Positions 8,849-19,052 are shown, numbered from the stretch's first letter. The stretch: DNA of 64,000 nt from Planctomycetota bacterium (GCA_027618475.1 JAQCEJ010000008.1:1-64000), one strand, 5' to 3'. The notes: generated by a model from the sequence alone, not told the origin. Translations and numbers: made by a program.

Positions 8849-11821
8849 ATGACGAAATTCGCCGCTGTTGTTTTGCTGGTTTGTTCCGCTGTGTTGATAT
8901 CGACGAGTGTTGCCGACGAAAAAGAGAAATCGGCGGACGTTAAGAAACGCATTCCCTGGACGACGTCGCGGATCGTGGGATCTCCCTCACCCCCCCTTCC
9001 CTACATTTCAGAACGGGCGTTTCCCAATCTCAAATTTACGAATTGCCTCGATCTCGTCAAAATACCGGGAAGCGACCGTCTGCTGGTTATCGAGCAGGCG
9101 GGAAAAATCGTCTCGTTTCCGAATCGTCCCGACGTCGCCTCTACCGATCTCGTCGCCGACCTCGGCAAAGAGATTGAAGGGGTGCAGCAGGTTTATTCGC
9201 TGGCGTTTCATCCCCATTTCGAACAAAACCGATATTGTTATGTTTGTTACATCAAGGCGGGGGGGCTGGAAGACGGTTCGCACATCGCACGGTTCACTCT
9301 GACGGAAACCGAACCTCCGCAGATCGACATCGCTTCTGAAACGACGATCATCACCTGGCTCTCAGGAGGGCACAACGGGTGTTGCATCAAGTTCGGCCTC
9401 GACGGATATCTTTACATCACCACCGGTGACGGCACCGGGCCGAATCCCCCCGACGGATTGAAATCGGGCCAGGATGTGACCACCTTGATGTCGTCGATTC
9501 TGCGTATCGACGTCGACCACGCCGACGACGGCAGAAATTATCGCATTCCTGCCGACAATCCGTTTGTCGATCTTGAAGGGGCACGGGGAGAAATCTGGGC
9601 GTATGGATTTCGTAATCCGTGGCGAATGAGCATCGACCAGAAGACCGGCGACCTGTGGGTCGGAGACGTCGGTTGGGAATTGTGGGAGATGCTCGACCGC
9701 GTCGAGCGAGGGGGAAATTACGGCTGGGCAGTGATGGAAGGACCACATGCGGCCAACCCCGAATGGCCCCGTGGACCGACGCCGATTCTTCCCCCGACGA
9801 TCGCTCATCCCCATTCCGAATCGTCATCGATCACCGATGGATTGACCTATTACGGCACACGACTTAAGGAACTCAACGGTCACCATATTTACAGCGACTA
9901 CGACACCGGCAAGTTCTGGGCGTTTCGTTTCGAAGAGGGAGTCGTCAAGAACCACCGCGAAATCGCCGACACATCGCATCGCATTGCCGGTTTTGGCGAT
10001 GATCATTCCGGCGAGTTTTATTTCCTTGATCATGCCGAAGGAGCCATCTATACGCTGATTCGTAACCCACAAGAAGACAATTCGGCATCGTTTCCACGCA
10101 AACTGAGCGAGACGGGACTGTTTGCATCTGTCGTCGATCATGTTGTTGCCCCGGGCGTCGAGCCGTATCTCATCAACGCCGAACCGTGGCAGGACTTTGC
10201 AAGTTCGGTACGGTATGTCGCCTTGCCTGACGGCACCGCCATCGACGGGGTTGTGACGAAAAATGCTCCGGTGGGGAGTCTGATCCCCAGTTGGGCGTTT
10301 CCCAAGAATGCAGTGCTCGTCAAGACAATTTTTCTCGACATGCAGCAGGGGAATGTCGATTCCCGCCGTCGGCTTGAGACGCAGATCCTGCACTTCGATG
10401 GCCTCGATTGGCAACCCTACACCTATGTTTGGAATGACGAACAAACCGACGCCGTACTCCTCGATGCGGCGGGGGATGAACGAGTTTTCAAAGTGATCGA
10501 TGCCGATGCCCCGAACGGTGTTCGCGAGCAGACGTGGCGGTTTTCCAGCCGGGCGGAATGCCAGCGATGCCACAATAAATGGTCGGGACCACCGTTGGCG
10601 TTTAATGCATCGCAGTTAAATCTCGCGACGTTCATCGACGACGGGTTATCGCATAATCAATTAGATCATTTCGCCACCTTGGGGTTGCTCGATCCACCGA
10701 TGCCCAAAGAGGATCGGCCGAAGTTGGCGGCTCCTTATGATCCCTCCGCCGATCTCGAAGGCCGGGCGCGAGCTTATCTACAAGTGAATTGTGCCCACTG
10801 TCACCGGATGCATGCCGGTAGTTCGGTCCTTTCCAAGATGCATTACGAATTACCGCTCGCCGAAACGACGATGGTCGGCGTTCGTCCGACGCAAGGGACA
10901 TTCGGCATACCCGACGGGCAGGTGATAGCACCGGGCGATCCGTTTCGTTCGATGTTGTATGTTCGGATTTCGAAAACAGGTGGCGGACGCATGCCGCACA
11001 TCGGTTCGACCGAAGTTGACCTTCAAGCACAGGAACTCTTCTACGACTGGATCAGTCAGATTCCCGTAGAAATGGCGGAAGATAAATCGGGTCTCGAACG
11101 GGCGGCCCGTATTCGAGCAGAGGAAAACCAGAGTCTCGAACAATTGCTCGTGGCGACGGAAGACGCCGAACAGAATGAACGTGTCGATCGTTTGCTCTCT
11201 TCGACGACGGGATCTCTGCTCTTACAGCGGACGATCGATCACAATCTGTTCTCCACGATGCTTGCGACATCGATCGTCGAAAAATCCACCACACACGGAG
11301 ACGTAACCGTTCGCGATCTGTTCGAACGGTATCTTCCCGCCGAACGGAGGGTCAAACGGTTGGGAACGATCGTCAAACCCGAGCAGATTCTCAGCCTCAC
11401 CGGCGATATCGAACAGGGGAAGCGTGTCTTCTTCGAAACCGCCGGTGTGCAATGTAAAAACTGTCATAAGATCGGCAAAGAGGGAAAAGAAGTGGGGCCC
11501 GAGCTGACAACGATCGCCAAAAAAAACGACCCGAGTCAACTGCTCGAAAGCCTGCTCGAACCCTCGAAACGCATCGATCCCAAATTCGTGACCCACCTGG
11601 CTGAAACGACCGAAGGACTGCAATACACGGGATTACTCATCAGCAAAGACGAAAGTGAAGTTGTGATACGCGACGCCCAAAACAAAGACATCCGCATTCC
11701 GGTTGCGCAGATCGAAGAGCTTGTGCCGCAAAAACAATCGCTGATGCCTGATTTGCTGTTCCGCGACATGACCGCTCAGCAGGTTGCCGACTTGCTGGCG
11801 TATCTGAGTTCGCTCAAATAG
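8849..11821 (+). CDS. PQQ-type sugar dehydrogenase fused to multihaem cytochrome c
   Basis: A 990-residue secreted fusion with a signal peptide (FAAVVLLVCSAVLIS). Residues ~50-400 match the glucose/sorbosone dehydrogenase propeller (SGGHNGCCIKFGLDGYLYITTGDG, GEIWAYGFRNPWR, GGNYGW). Residues ~420-750 resemble the SO2930/HNE_0200 dihaem cytochrome family, with CQRCH at 571-575 and CAHCH at 648-652. The C-terminal ~130 residues are a Pirellula/Verrucomicrobium-type haem domain with CKNCH at 869-873. The likely role is periplasmic oxidation of a sugar with direct electron transfer through three c-type haems. The order of domains is clear from the sequence; cofactor and substrate are inferred from the families. 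Confidence 0.88.
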   Translation: MTKFAAVVLLVCSAVLISTSVADEKEKSADVKKRIPWTTSRIVGSPSPPLPYISERAFPNLKFTNCLDLVKIPGSDRLLVIEQAGKIVSFPNRPDVASTDLVADLGKEIEGVQQVYSLAFHPHFEQNRYCYVCYIKAGGLEDGSHIARFTLTETEPPQIDIASETTIITWLSGGHNGCCIKFGLDGYLYITTGDGTGPNPPDGLKSGQDVTTLMSSILRIDVDHADDGRNYRIPADNPFVDLEGARGEIWAYGFRNPWRMSIDQKTGDLWVGDVGWELWEMLDRVERGGNYGWAVMEGPHAANPEWPRGPTPILPPTIAHPHSESSSITDGLTYYGTRLKELNGHHIYSDYDTGKFWAFRFEEGVVKNHREIADTSHRIAGFGDDHSGEFYFLDHAEGAIYTLIRNPQEDNSASFPRKLSETGLFASVVDHVVAPGVEPYLINAEPWQDFASSVRYVALPDGTAIDGVVTKNAPVGSLIPSWAFPKNAVLVKTIFLDMQQGNVDSRRRLETQILHFDGLDWQPYTYVWNDEQTDAVLLDAAGDERVFKVIDADAPNGVREQTWRFSSRAECQRCHNKWSGPPLAFNASQLNLATFIDDGLSHNQLDHFATLGLLDPPMPKEDRPKLAAPYDPSADLEGRARAYLQVNCAHCHRMHAGSSVLSKMHYELPLAETTMVGVRPTQGTFGIPDGQVIAPGDPFRSMLYVRISKTGGGRMPHIGSTEVDLQAQELFYDWISQIPVEMAEDKSGLERAARIRAEENQSLEQLLVATEDAEQNERVDRLLSSTTGSLLLQRTIDHNLFSTMLATSIVEKSTTHGDVTVRDLFERYLPAERRVKRLGTIVKPEQILSLTGDIEQGKRVFFETAGVQCKNCHKIGKEGKEVGPELTTIAKKNDPSQLLESLLEPSKRIDPKFVTHLAETTEGLQYTGLLISKDESEVVIRDAQNKDIRIPVAQIEELVPQKQSLMPDLLFRDMTAQQVADLLAYLSSLK

Positions 11822-11869
11822 GCACGACGGAGTGTAAGACGATGTTGGACGAAAAGGAGAAGACTTCAC

Positions 11870-13153
11870 ATGGATGTCAAATCGTCGCCGATGATCACAC
11901 GTCGCGACTCTCTCAAAATTGCCGCGGGTTCGCTCGTCGCCGGGAATTTGTTCTCGCGCACGACGTGGGCTTGTGAGGATTCGGAAAACAAGAACTCCCT
12001 AAAACCAAAACGCGTTGCTGCGGTGATTACGACGTACGCCAAGGGACTGCATGCCGACGTACTGATCGGTAAGATTCTCGAAGGCTGGGAACACGACGGA
12101 GGCGTGGGGCCGGCTCTTGAGCTCTCTTCGATGTACGTCGATCAGTTCACCGAAAAGGATCTCGCCCGCGGCATGTCGAAAAAGTACGGCGTGCCGATTT
12201 TCGACACCATCGAACAGGCCCTCACGCTTGGCGGCGATGGTCTCGCGGTCGACGGGGTCATCAGTGTGGGTGAGCATGGGAGTTACCCGTGGAACGAAAA
12301 AGAACAACACCTCTATCCCCGCCGTCGGTTCTTCGAAGAAATTACCAACACATTTGTGAAATACGATCGTGTCGTGCCGGTCTTCAGCGATAAACATCTC
12401 GGCCCGCAGTGGGTCGACGCCAAATGGATGTACGACCGCGCTGGCGAGTTAAACGTACCGTTCATGGCGGGTTCGTCGATGCCTCTCAGTTTTCGCGACC
12501 CTGAAATTGAAATCCCGATGGATTGCGATATCGAAGCTGCGGTCGGCATCGGCTACTCGGGACTCGACATTTACGGGGCCCATGCACTTGATAGTTATCA
12601 AAGCATCGTCGAACGACGGCGCGGTGCCGAGACGGGTGTCGAGTGGGTGCAATGCCTCGAGGGGGATGCAATGTGGCGAGCCATCGATGACGGCGTCGTT
12701 CATGCTGATTTGCTATCGGCAGCGCTCGACGTTGTCCCCAAGTACGGTGATAACTGGCGCGAGACAAAAAACGCGACGTTATTCCTGTTCCAATACGCCG
12801 ATGGCCTGAAAGGCCGGTTGATCCAGTTACCGGGGTTTGCCGGAGGAGTCGGTATTGCGGTGAAGCTGAAAGGAAAACCACAGCCACTTGCCACGCGATT
12901 CGAAGAACGAACGACGACCTTTCCGCACTTTGCGTATCTGCTCAAAGCGATCGAGCGGATGATGCATACAGGTGAGCCGAGTTATCCTGTTGAGAGAACG
13001 TTGCTCAGCGGTGGAATTCTCGACCGACTGTTAACGTCGCGATTTCATGACCACGAAAAACTACTGACGCCTGAACTGGCGATTGAATATCAACCGGTGG
13101 ATTACCCGCACGCGCCGCTGCCGGAATTGAATTCGAGTCCCTGTTCGAATTAA
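11870..13153 (+). CDS. Tat-signal secreted protein of unknown function
   Basis: A 427-residue protein with a twin-arginine signal near the start (MITRRDSLKIAAGSLVAGN). The mature part begins with an alternating strand/helix pattern (KRVAAVITTYAKGLHADVLIGKILEGWE) reminiscent of the Gfo/Idh/MocA nucleotide fold, but no clear glycine-rich motif or EKP motif is present. It follows the sugar dehydrogenase fusion by 48 bases on the same strand and may be cotranscribed. The 3' end lies only three bases from the convergent propeller gene. I do not recognise a specific function. Confidence 0.75.
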   Translation: MDVKSSPMITRRDSLKIAAGSLVAGNLFSRTTWACEDSENKNSLKPKRVAAVITTYAKGLHADVLIGKILEGWEHDGGVGPALELSSMYVDQFTEKDLARGMSKKYGVPIFDTIEQALTLGGDGLAVDGVISVGEHGSYPWNEKEQHLYPRRRFFEEITNTFVKYDRVVPVFSDKHLGPQWVDAKWMYDRAGELNVPFMAGSSMPLSFRDPEIEIPMDCDIEAAVGIGYSGLDIYGAHALDSYQSIVERRRGAETGVEWVQCLEGDAMWRAIDDGVVHADLLSAALDVVPKYGDNWRETKNATLFLFQYADGLKGRLIQLPGFAGGVGIAVKLKGKPQPLATRFEERTTTFPHFAYLLKAIERMMHTGEPSYPVERTLLSGGILDRLLTSRFHDHEKLLTPELAIEYQPVDYPHAPLPELNSSPCSN

Positions 13154-13156
13154 GGA

Positions 13157-14134
13157 TTATTTTTTTGCGACCGGTCGACTGGCCGAAAACGTCAATCTCG
13201 TTCCGTCAGGGGAGAAACTCATATCTTCAATCCAGCGATTGGCTGGTTGCAGTGGAAGAATTCTTGGCGGATCGGGAGTGTTGGGGTCGACGAAAAAGAT
13301 TTGCCGTGGATTGTCGCGGTCGAGACTATTCTTGCTGAACAGAATCTGCTTGCCGTCGGGACTCCAGGCGATCGTGGGCAATATCTCGCCGATATATCGC
13401 GTGGTATGGCCGAATTCCGCCCCGCGTGCATCGACAATCGAGAGCGTCGATGTTCCGTCGGCGCGAATCCCTTTAAACGCGATCTGGCTCGAATCGGGCG
13501 ACCAGGCGAAGTTCCATTGAATCTGACGATAGGGGCCGTCCTCCTCGGGAAAAAGGAATTGTCGCGTCTCTTCAATAACGTCATGGATGACCAGATTGGG
13601 AGGTGAAAAATGAGCATAGGCAATGCGTGTTCCGTCGGGCGACCATGCCGTTCCCCAGCCGCGTTCATCAAGTGAAACGGGAGGTTGATTTTCTGGCACA
13701 ATCGTTTGCACCATGACCCCCTTGCCCGCACGTGAATAGGCCACACGGTTTCCCCGCGGCGAAAGCGACGGCATAACACCGTCGGCGATGATGCGAGGTT
13801 CCGTCCCATCGGAATTTACGATGGCGATCTTTCCAAATCGGACCCCCTCTTCACCGTCTTTTCCGCGCCACGTGTCGAAGGCAATCCGTTTGCCGTCTCG
13901 AGACCATTCCGACGATCCTTGAAAGAGGTAATCGGGAATCGTCGCCAGAATGCGCATTTTCGAGCCGTCGGAATCGGCCACGAAAATCTGATGCATGTGG
14001 TCTGCCGGTTCCCCTTCGATGCTGTCCTGGATCTCTTGCCCCATCGAGGACGCCGACGATGCGAGCAAAGGCAATAGCCAGACGGCGACAAACCGGAATG
14101 GCAACCGTGCATCGGAAGTGAATGTGCGATTCAT
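13157..14134 (-). CDS. TolB-like WD40 beta-propeller protein
   Basis: A 325-residue secreted protein with a signal peptide (FRFVAVWLLPLLASSASSMGQ) followed by repeated TolB/PD40 blades. Each is marked by a W-S-x-D-G or S-P-D-G-T motif (SSEWSRDGKRIAFDTW, TAWSPDGTRIAYAHF, FAWSPDSSQIAFKG, IAWSPDGKQILFS, MSFSPDGTRLTFS). Such propellers usually mediate protein binding. A good ribosome site (GGAGTT) precedes the ATG. It may share a transcript with the two sialidase-like genes upstream on this strand. Confidence 0.82.
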   Translation of the reverse strand: MNRTFTSDARLPFRFVAVWLLPLLASSASSMGQEIQDSIEGEPADHMHQIFVADSDGSKMRILATIPDYLFQGSSEWSRDGKRIAFDTWRGKDGEEGVRFGKIAIVNSDGTEPRIIADGVMPSLSPRGNRVAYSRAGKGVMVQTIVPENQPPVSLDERGWGTAWSPDGTRIAYAHFSPPNLVIHDVIEETRQFLFPEEDGPYRQIQWNFAWSPDSSQIAFKGIRADGTSTLSIVDARGAEFGHTTRYIGEILPTIAWSPDGKQILFSKNSLDRDNPRQIFFVDPNTPDPPRILPLQPANRWIEDMSFSPDGTRLTFSASRPVAKK

Positions 14135-14205
14135 GGGAGAACTCCGAGAGGTGTGACTGAATTACCGTTACACTACCGGCGAGATATACAAAATGTCAAC
14201 ATCGT

Positions 14206-15459
14206 TCACTCCGGCGAAAACTTGTTCGGTTTACTCCAATGAATCTTCGCGACGTAGATGCTGTTGTCGGCACCCCGTTTGTTGTCGACGGGAATGATGA
14301 AATGGGGACCGGGAGCCTGCATCCATTCGGTAACCGTAACCCACGTTTCAGATTCGTTCACGGTAGTGACGCCAAAATTTCCTTGCCGGGCTCCCCGTTC
14401 GGGAACCAGAATTCTTTCGGTCTCGCGGATAACGACCATCTCTTCGGGGTCGACCTGCGCAATAAACAGCGGTGCTCGATGCCGAAAAACGTGATCGTTG
14501 TTTGCCCCTTTGCGGGTGTACGTTAAGAACAGACCATCGCTATGGGTGACCCAATGTGCCTGTGTGTTGTAACTCCCCAGCTCCTTCCCGTCATCGAACG
14601 TCCACGGTTTCGGATCTTCGAAATGGAGTCCGTCCCGGCTGCGGGCAACGGCGGCGTAATTATCGTTTCGTAGTGTGAGATAGAACCACTCGCCGAATCG
14701 GGCGAGCGATGGTTCTGCAAACCCGCGTCCTCCGGGAAGTGACATGCCGTTGCCGATTTCTACAAATGTGAGTTCGCTCCCGTCGAATCGGCAACGAATA
14801 ATGGCTGACGTGTGATTCGGTTCGCCGATCGAGTTGAAGTAAATCGGTAGCAGCACATCGCCGTCGGGGAGATCAACGCGCTGCGTACAACCGGCGCGCA
14901 CGAATTCGAACCGCGTTTCATCGGGCATGGCAACGTGTTTCCAGTCGGCCCACATATGGTTTTCCGGGTCGTACACCGAGTAAGCAATTTCGCTGGGGGA
15001 GTGTTCGATAATCGTGTTGTTGCTCGACTGATACCAGAACGTCGCGCCGGTACCAAGCAGCTTGCCGGTTTGGCGATGCCACTTCGGTGTGAAATCACAA
15101 GGAACGATTTCGACTCCTTCTTTCGGACTGCGGCGATCAAGTGCCGAGTGTGCGAACGGGCCTTCCCATGTTTTTCCACTGTCAGCGGTCCGAAATTCAT
15201 TGATACCGTAGAACACGTCGAACCGGTCGAGTTGCAGTTTCTGCGTCGTCATCACCACCATTGGCACATCGCGAGGATTTCCCGGTCCCTGTGCGGGGAT
15301 CGCCCCCGCACGAGCATGTACCCAGCACGTCTTGCCATCGTAACCTTTTCGGGCTTGCGTCACCTCGATGTCGTACTCAAGCGGCGTGATTTCAGCGGCG
15401 TCGATTGCATTGACCATGTAGATGCAGACCAAAGCGATGAACAGACGAGCGTTGCTCAT
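14206..15459 (-). CDS. Sialidase-superfamily (BNR repeat) secreted protein
   Basis: A 417-residue protein with a signal peptide (ARLFIALVCIYMVNAIDA). It has the six-bladed sialidase-type propeller signature: an Asp-box-like TADSGKTWEGP early, and conserved blocks ending in a late VTVNESETWVTVTEW. The start at 15459 is chosen because GAGAGGG lies upstream and the signal peptide begins there; a longer reading would overlap the next gene. It sits 31 bases downstream of a second sialidase on the same strand, so the two are likely cotranscribed. True sialidase activity is unproven; planctomycetes carry many BNR proteins thought to attack sulfated or acidic polysaccharides. Confidence 0.8.
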   Translation of the reverse strand: MSNARLFIALVCIYMVNAIDAAEITPLEYDIEVTQARKGYDGKTCWVHARAGAIPAQGPGNPRDVPMVVMTTQKLQLDRFDVFYGINEFRTADSGKTWEGPFAHSALDRRSPKEGVEIVPCDFTPKWHRQTGKLLGTGATFWYQSSNNTIIEHSPSEIAYSVYDPENHMWADWKHVAMPDETRFEFVRAGCTQRVDLPDGDVLLPIYFNSIGEPNHTSAIIRCRFDGSELTFVEIGNGMSLPGGRGFAEPSLARFGEWFYLTLRNDNYAAVARSRDGLHFEDPKPWTFDDGKELGSYNTQAHWVTHSDGLFLTYTRKGANNDHVFRHRAPLFIAQVDPEEMVVIRETERILVPERGARQGNFGVTTVNESETWVTVTEWMQAPGPHFIIPVDNKRGADNSIYVAKIHWSKPNKFSPE

Positions 15460-15490
15460 GAGAGAGCCCTCTCTAACGAGAAGTTGGCGA

Positions 15491-17077
15491 TTACCGGTGA
15501 ATGAGTTCGTCAATCGTAAACTTTTCGAAGACCAGATGCGACTGGCTTCCCTCGTACACAACGCCGACATGATCGTCATCGATCTGTGTTATGCTTGGAT
15601 ACCCTGCCCCGCGGCCTTCATCGAGCAATAAATGATGTGATTCGGGCCAGGTCATACCGTCGTCAAAGCTCACTTGGATCGTATGATGCGTCCGGCTCTT
15701 CTGTGAATGCGGATTAGCGAACAACAATACCGATTTTTTCTCGCCGCGATCGGAGAAATCGATGCGACGCAGACTCCCATTGCAGTTCGGCTCGATGAGT
15801 GTCTTTTGACTGGTGGAATGAGCCGTCCATGTCTCACCGAGATCTTTAGTCACGACGACTGCGCGGAAGCGTTCGTGATCGTTGCGGACATTGAGCATGA
15901 TCGAGCCGTCAGTGAGTTGAGCCGCCTGGCATTCGTTCCCGCCAGCGTAACCTGTGTTGCCAATTTTCCAGGTCTCGCCGTGATCGGTACTGGTCATGAT
16001 CGTGGCGAACGTTTCCAGCGGCTCTCGGCCGGTCCGGCCTTGCACGGGCATCACGAGTGTTCCGTCAGGTAGATTGATTCCCTGTTGCGGTGACGGAGCG
16101 AACAACCACCACGATTTCTGCTTGAGTGTGCGTGTGAGGTTTTCCGGTTTCGACCACGTTACGCCATCGTCTTCGGACGTGACCATCAAGAACTGAGCCG
16201 CTTTGCCAATTTCAAACCCTGGTTCCGAGCCGTCATCGGTCCACTGGTGTTTTCCGGGCTTGCCATTCATCCAGACGGCAAAGCAGAAAATTTTGCCGGT
16301 TTGGTTGTCGACGATAATGCCGGGATCACTACAACCGTTTTGCTCCTGGCCCAGTCCGCCGTAGGTTCCCATATCCATAATGACCTTTACCGGTTCCCAG
16401 GTCTGTCCACCGTCTGTGCTGCGGGAAAGACCGATATCGATATTTTCTTGCAGATCACGACCCATACTGCGACGCATGTCGTACACCGCAAGGAGAGTCC
16501 CCCTCGGCGACGTTGCCAGCGCCGGTATACGATAGGTATGCACGCCGTCATCGTTATGTCGGCGTAGCGCCATGCCGATGCGATGCGATACACCGATCGA
16601 AAGATCACGCGGGGTGATGTTACCCGCCGATGTCACGATTTTCGTACACGTGGCATCGACACGGTGCGAATAGCTTGCCGATGACTTTAAGCGGCACGAT
16701 AACCAGAACACGTTTTGTCCGGCTTTGAGCGAAAAGGAACTCCGAAACGATACGATTGATGCCGGGGCCGATGATGGGCCGAAGGGTAAATCGACCGATA
16801 ATTCCGGCATCTCACCTGTAGAAAACAGTTCGAGAAATTCGAGATCCGCAAGACTGTCGGTGCCGATAAGTGCAAAGGTGAACTCTTCGGCGACAACTTC
16901 GCGTCCTTCAGGAACATCGATTGTGATCTGTAGCATCGGCCCGTGTTCGTTACGAATCAGCAGCGGATGCACCGGCTGTGATACCGTGGCAGTGACGCCG
17001 GCGGCAACGATCGAAGACCATCCGAAAGCAAAAAACAATGATGAGACAAAAGGAAGGGGACGAACACCGATGGTCAT
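15491..17077 (-). CDS. Exo-alpha-sialidase (GH33-like)
   Basis: A 528-residue secreted protein. The ATG at 17077 follows AGGAGC and opens a signal peptide (FVSSLFFAFGWSSIVAAG). An N-terminal beta-sandwich of about 150 residues precedes a sialidase propeller. The family YRIP motif lies at about residues 182-185 (HTYRIPALA), followed by Asp boxes SRSTDGGQTW, TSEDDGVTW, TSTDHGETW, VTKDLGETW and VSFDDGMTW. Together these support hydrolysis of terminal sialic or related acidic sugars from glycans. It is first in a probable operon with the BNR protein downstream. Confidence 0.9.
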   Translation of the reverse strand: MTIGVRPLPFVSSLFFAFGWSSIVAAGVTATVSQPVHPLLIRNEHGPMLQITIDVPEGREVVAEEFTFALIGTDSLADLEFLELFSTGEMPELSVDLPFGPSSAPASIVSFRSSFSLKAGQNVFWLSCRLKSSASYSHRVDATCTKIVTSAGNITPRDLSIGVSHRIGMALRRHNDDGVHTYRIPALATSPRGTLLAVYDMRRSMGRDLQENIDIGLSRSTDGGQTWEPVKVIMDMGTYGGLGQEQNGCSDPGIIVDNQTGKIFCFAVWMNGKPGKHQWTDDGSEPGFEIGKAAQFLMVTSEDDGVTWSKPENLTRTLKQKSWWLFAPSPQQGINLPDGTLVMPVQGRTGREPLETFATIMTSTDHGETWKIGNTGYAGGNECQAAQLTDGSIMLNVRNDHERFRAVVVTKDLGETWTAHSTSQKTLIEPNCNGSLRRIDFSDRGEKKSVLLFANPHSQKSRTHHTIQVSFDDGMTWPESHHLLLDEGRGAGYPSITQIDDDHVGVVYEGSQSHLVFEKFTIDELIHR

Positions 17078-17253
17078 GATGTCTGCTCCTGGTGCTGGGG
17101 AGTATGGTTTCTGAATGAATGTCTCGTTGGATCTGCGATGCTCTCGATTTCTTACTATCGCAGATATACACTGAATTCGGTATCGAGGGACCAAATGGAT
17201 TTGCAGAATTTACGATGTGTCGACGTCCCCCTATTCGGGAAAGACGGAGCCAG

Positions 17254-18285
17254 ATGATGGGAAAATTCGGTGTTTTTGCGACGGTAACCTGCTTCGTTGT
17301 GTGGATATCGGCAATTCTTGTTGTCGTACCTTCGATCATCGCCGCCGAACCCGTCCGCCCGAAATTTCTTCTCGAATGGGGTCAGAAAGGGGATCAGACG
17401 GGCGAGTTTAATTCACCGATCGGGCTCGCATTTAACGCCGGAGACGAACTCTTCGTGACCGACCTCAATAATGCCCGCGTGCAGATATTCTCCGTCACCG
17501 GAGAATATCTGGCGAGTTTTAATTTGCCACGTGACACGGCCGATCGTAAGAGCACGATCATTGGGGGTATCGTCATTGACGAGGCGGGATCGATTTACCT
17601 GTCGTTCATGAATCAACACAAAATCGGCGTCTATTCGCAATCCGGTGACCAGATTCGTGAATGGGGACAACGGGGAGAGAATGACGGACAATTCCATCAG
17701 CCCGGCGGAATGCTCTTCACGCCTGAAGGAAACCTGCTCGTCGCCGATCAGTGCAATCATCGATTGCAGAAATTTACACGTGACGGAACATTTCTCGCGA
17801 GCTGGGGAGGATACGGAACCGAACCGGGACAGTTCGACGGCGTCGGGACGAAAGGTTCGCGATTCGGCGGTCCGCATTTCGTTGCCCAGGACAGCGAGGG
17901 AAGAATCTACTCGACCGAGGGAATTCAAGGTCGCGTGCAGCAGTTCTCTCCGTCAGGCAAGTTTCTTGCTCAATGGGGAGACAAAGGGGATCAACCTGGC
18001 GGTTTTGGAGCGTATGAATTCGGCGGTTTGCCGCATACATTCGGTCCGATTGGAACCGCAGTCGATCGGTTCGACCGCGTGTACGTCAGCAGTCTCAACG
18101 ATCGTGTGCAATGCTTCACGACCGATGGACGGTTTCTATTTGGTATTGACGGAACCGGATTGGAAAACGGAAACCTGTTACATCCACACGGCATGGCGTT
18201 CGACAGTCACGGCTTTTTTTACATCGCCGACGCGGGAAATCAGCGTATCGTCAAATTCGAAGTCCCTCCCCCCGCCGAAGAATAA
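17254..18285 (+). CDS. NHL-repeat beta-propeller protein
   Basis: A 343-residue secreted propeller. The ATG at 17254 (followed at once by another ATG) has GACGGAG upstream and begins a signal peptide (VFATVTCFVVWISAILVVV). NHL repeats recur as a G-Q-F-N-x-P-x-G-L/M pattern followed by V-x-D-x-x-N-x-R-V/L-Q-x-F (EFNSPIGLAFN, DLNNARVQIF, QFHQPGGMLF, DQCNHRLQKF, NLLHPHGMAF, DAGNQRIVKF). It is divergent from the sialidase pair and 17 bases ahead of the creatininase gene, with which it is probably cotranscribed. It likely binds a partner or ligand. Confidence 0.85.
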   Translation: MMGKFGVFATVTCFVVWISAILVVVPSIIAAEPVRPKFLLEWGQKGDQTGEFNSPIGLAFNAGDELFVTDLNNARVQIFSVTGEYLASFNLPRDTADRKSTIIGGIVIDEAGSIYLSFMNQHKIGVYSQSGDQIREWGQRGENDGQFHQPGGMLFTPEGNLLVADQCNHRLQKFTRDGTFLASWGGYGTEPGQFDGVGTKGSRFGGPHFVAQDSEGRIYSTEGIQGRVQQFSPSGKFLAQWGDKGDQPGGFGAYEFGGLPHTFGPIGTAVDRFDRVYVSSLNDRVQCFTTDGRFLFGIDGTGLENGNLLHPHGMAFDSHGFFYIADAGNQRIVKFEVPPPAEE

Positions 18286-18302
18286 CAAGGACAGGTATCG
18301 CT

Positions 18303-19052
18303 ATGAATCTTACCGATATGACGTGGCCTCAAGTTCGTGCATTAAGTCCCGCTACTCCGGTCGTGATTCCCGTCGCGGCGATCGAACAACATGGACACCA
18401 TCTGCCGTTGTTTACCGACAGCATGCTTCTGGGAGAGGTCATTCGCCGCGTGAGCGAAGCCCTGCCCGGCGATGTTCTCTTTACTCCGCTGATGTGGTTG
18501 GGGAATTCTCATCATCATATGGAGTTTCCCGGTACGCTCTCGGCCGAGCCGCGACTATATCTAGACCTGCTCAACAATCTCGCTGAGAATCTGCTCCAGC
18601 ACGGTTTTCGCCGGCTGGTATTCATCAACGGTCATGGGGGGAACGACAATCCCGGTAAACAGGCGATCTTTGAGTTGAGACAGCGACATCGTCTTCGCGA
18701 TGATCTGCTGCTGTTGTTCACAACGTACTGGGATCATTCTCAACCGCGCGAAGGTCGAGACGATTTCGTGCAGGACTGGATGGGGCACGCCTGCGAATGG
18801 GAAACATCGATGATTATGGCTCTTGCTCCGCACCTCGTCGGTGAAATTGCAAATCTTGAAGATATCCCCTCACAATACGGTTTCGGTAAAGCGTATCGCG
18901 GCTGGATTATGCGAGAACGGACGACTCCCGGTCACATCGGCATGCCCAGGCACGCCACAGCAGAAAAGGGGGAATACCTTTTCAACAGTTTTGCGACCGG
19001 CGTGCAACAATTTTTACAGAAAGTCATCGACTGGCCCGGTAAAGGGTGGTGA
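18303..19052 (+). CDS. Creatininase family amidohydrolase
   Basis: A 249-residue cytoplasmic metal-dependent amidohydrolase of the creatininase/MftE-like family. Family metal ligands are visible: E28-x-H30 in AAIEQHGHHLP, D39 (FTDS), then NGHGGNDN near residue 105 and a late E in CEWETS. No signal peptide. Members hydrolyse creatinine, guanine-type or formamide rings, or process peptides; the actual substrate is not deducible. It is close behind the NHL gene. The 192-base gap after it shows only degenerate AT-rich sequence and no clear terminator. Confidence 0.87.
   Translation: MNLTDMTWPQVRALSPATPVVIPVAAIEQHGHHLPLFTDSMLLGEVIRRVSEALPGDVLFTPLMWLGNSHHHMEFPGTLSAEPRLYLDLLNNLAENLLQHGFRRLVFINGHGGNDNPGKQAIFELRQRHRLRDDLLLLFTTYWDHSQPREGRDDFVQDWMGHACEWETSMIMALAPHLVGEIANLEDIPSQYGFGKAYRGWIMRERTTPGHIGMPRHATAEKGEYLFNSFATGVQQFLQKVIDWPGKGW

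Noticed and set aside
13247-13606. Plus-strand open frames opposite the TolB-like gene
   Set aside because: They are shadows of the strongly supported minus-strand propeller gene.
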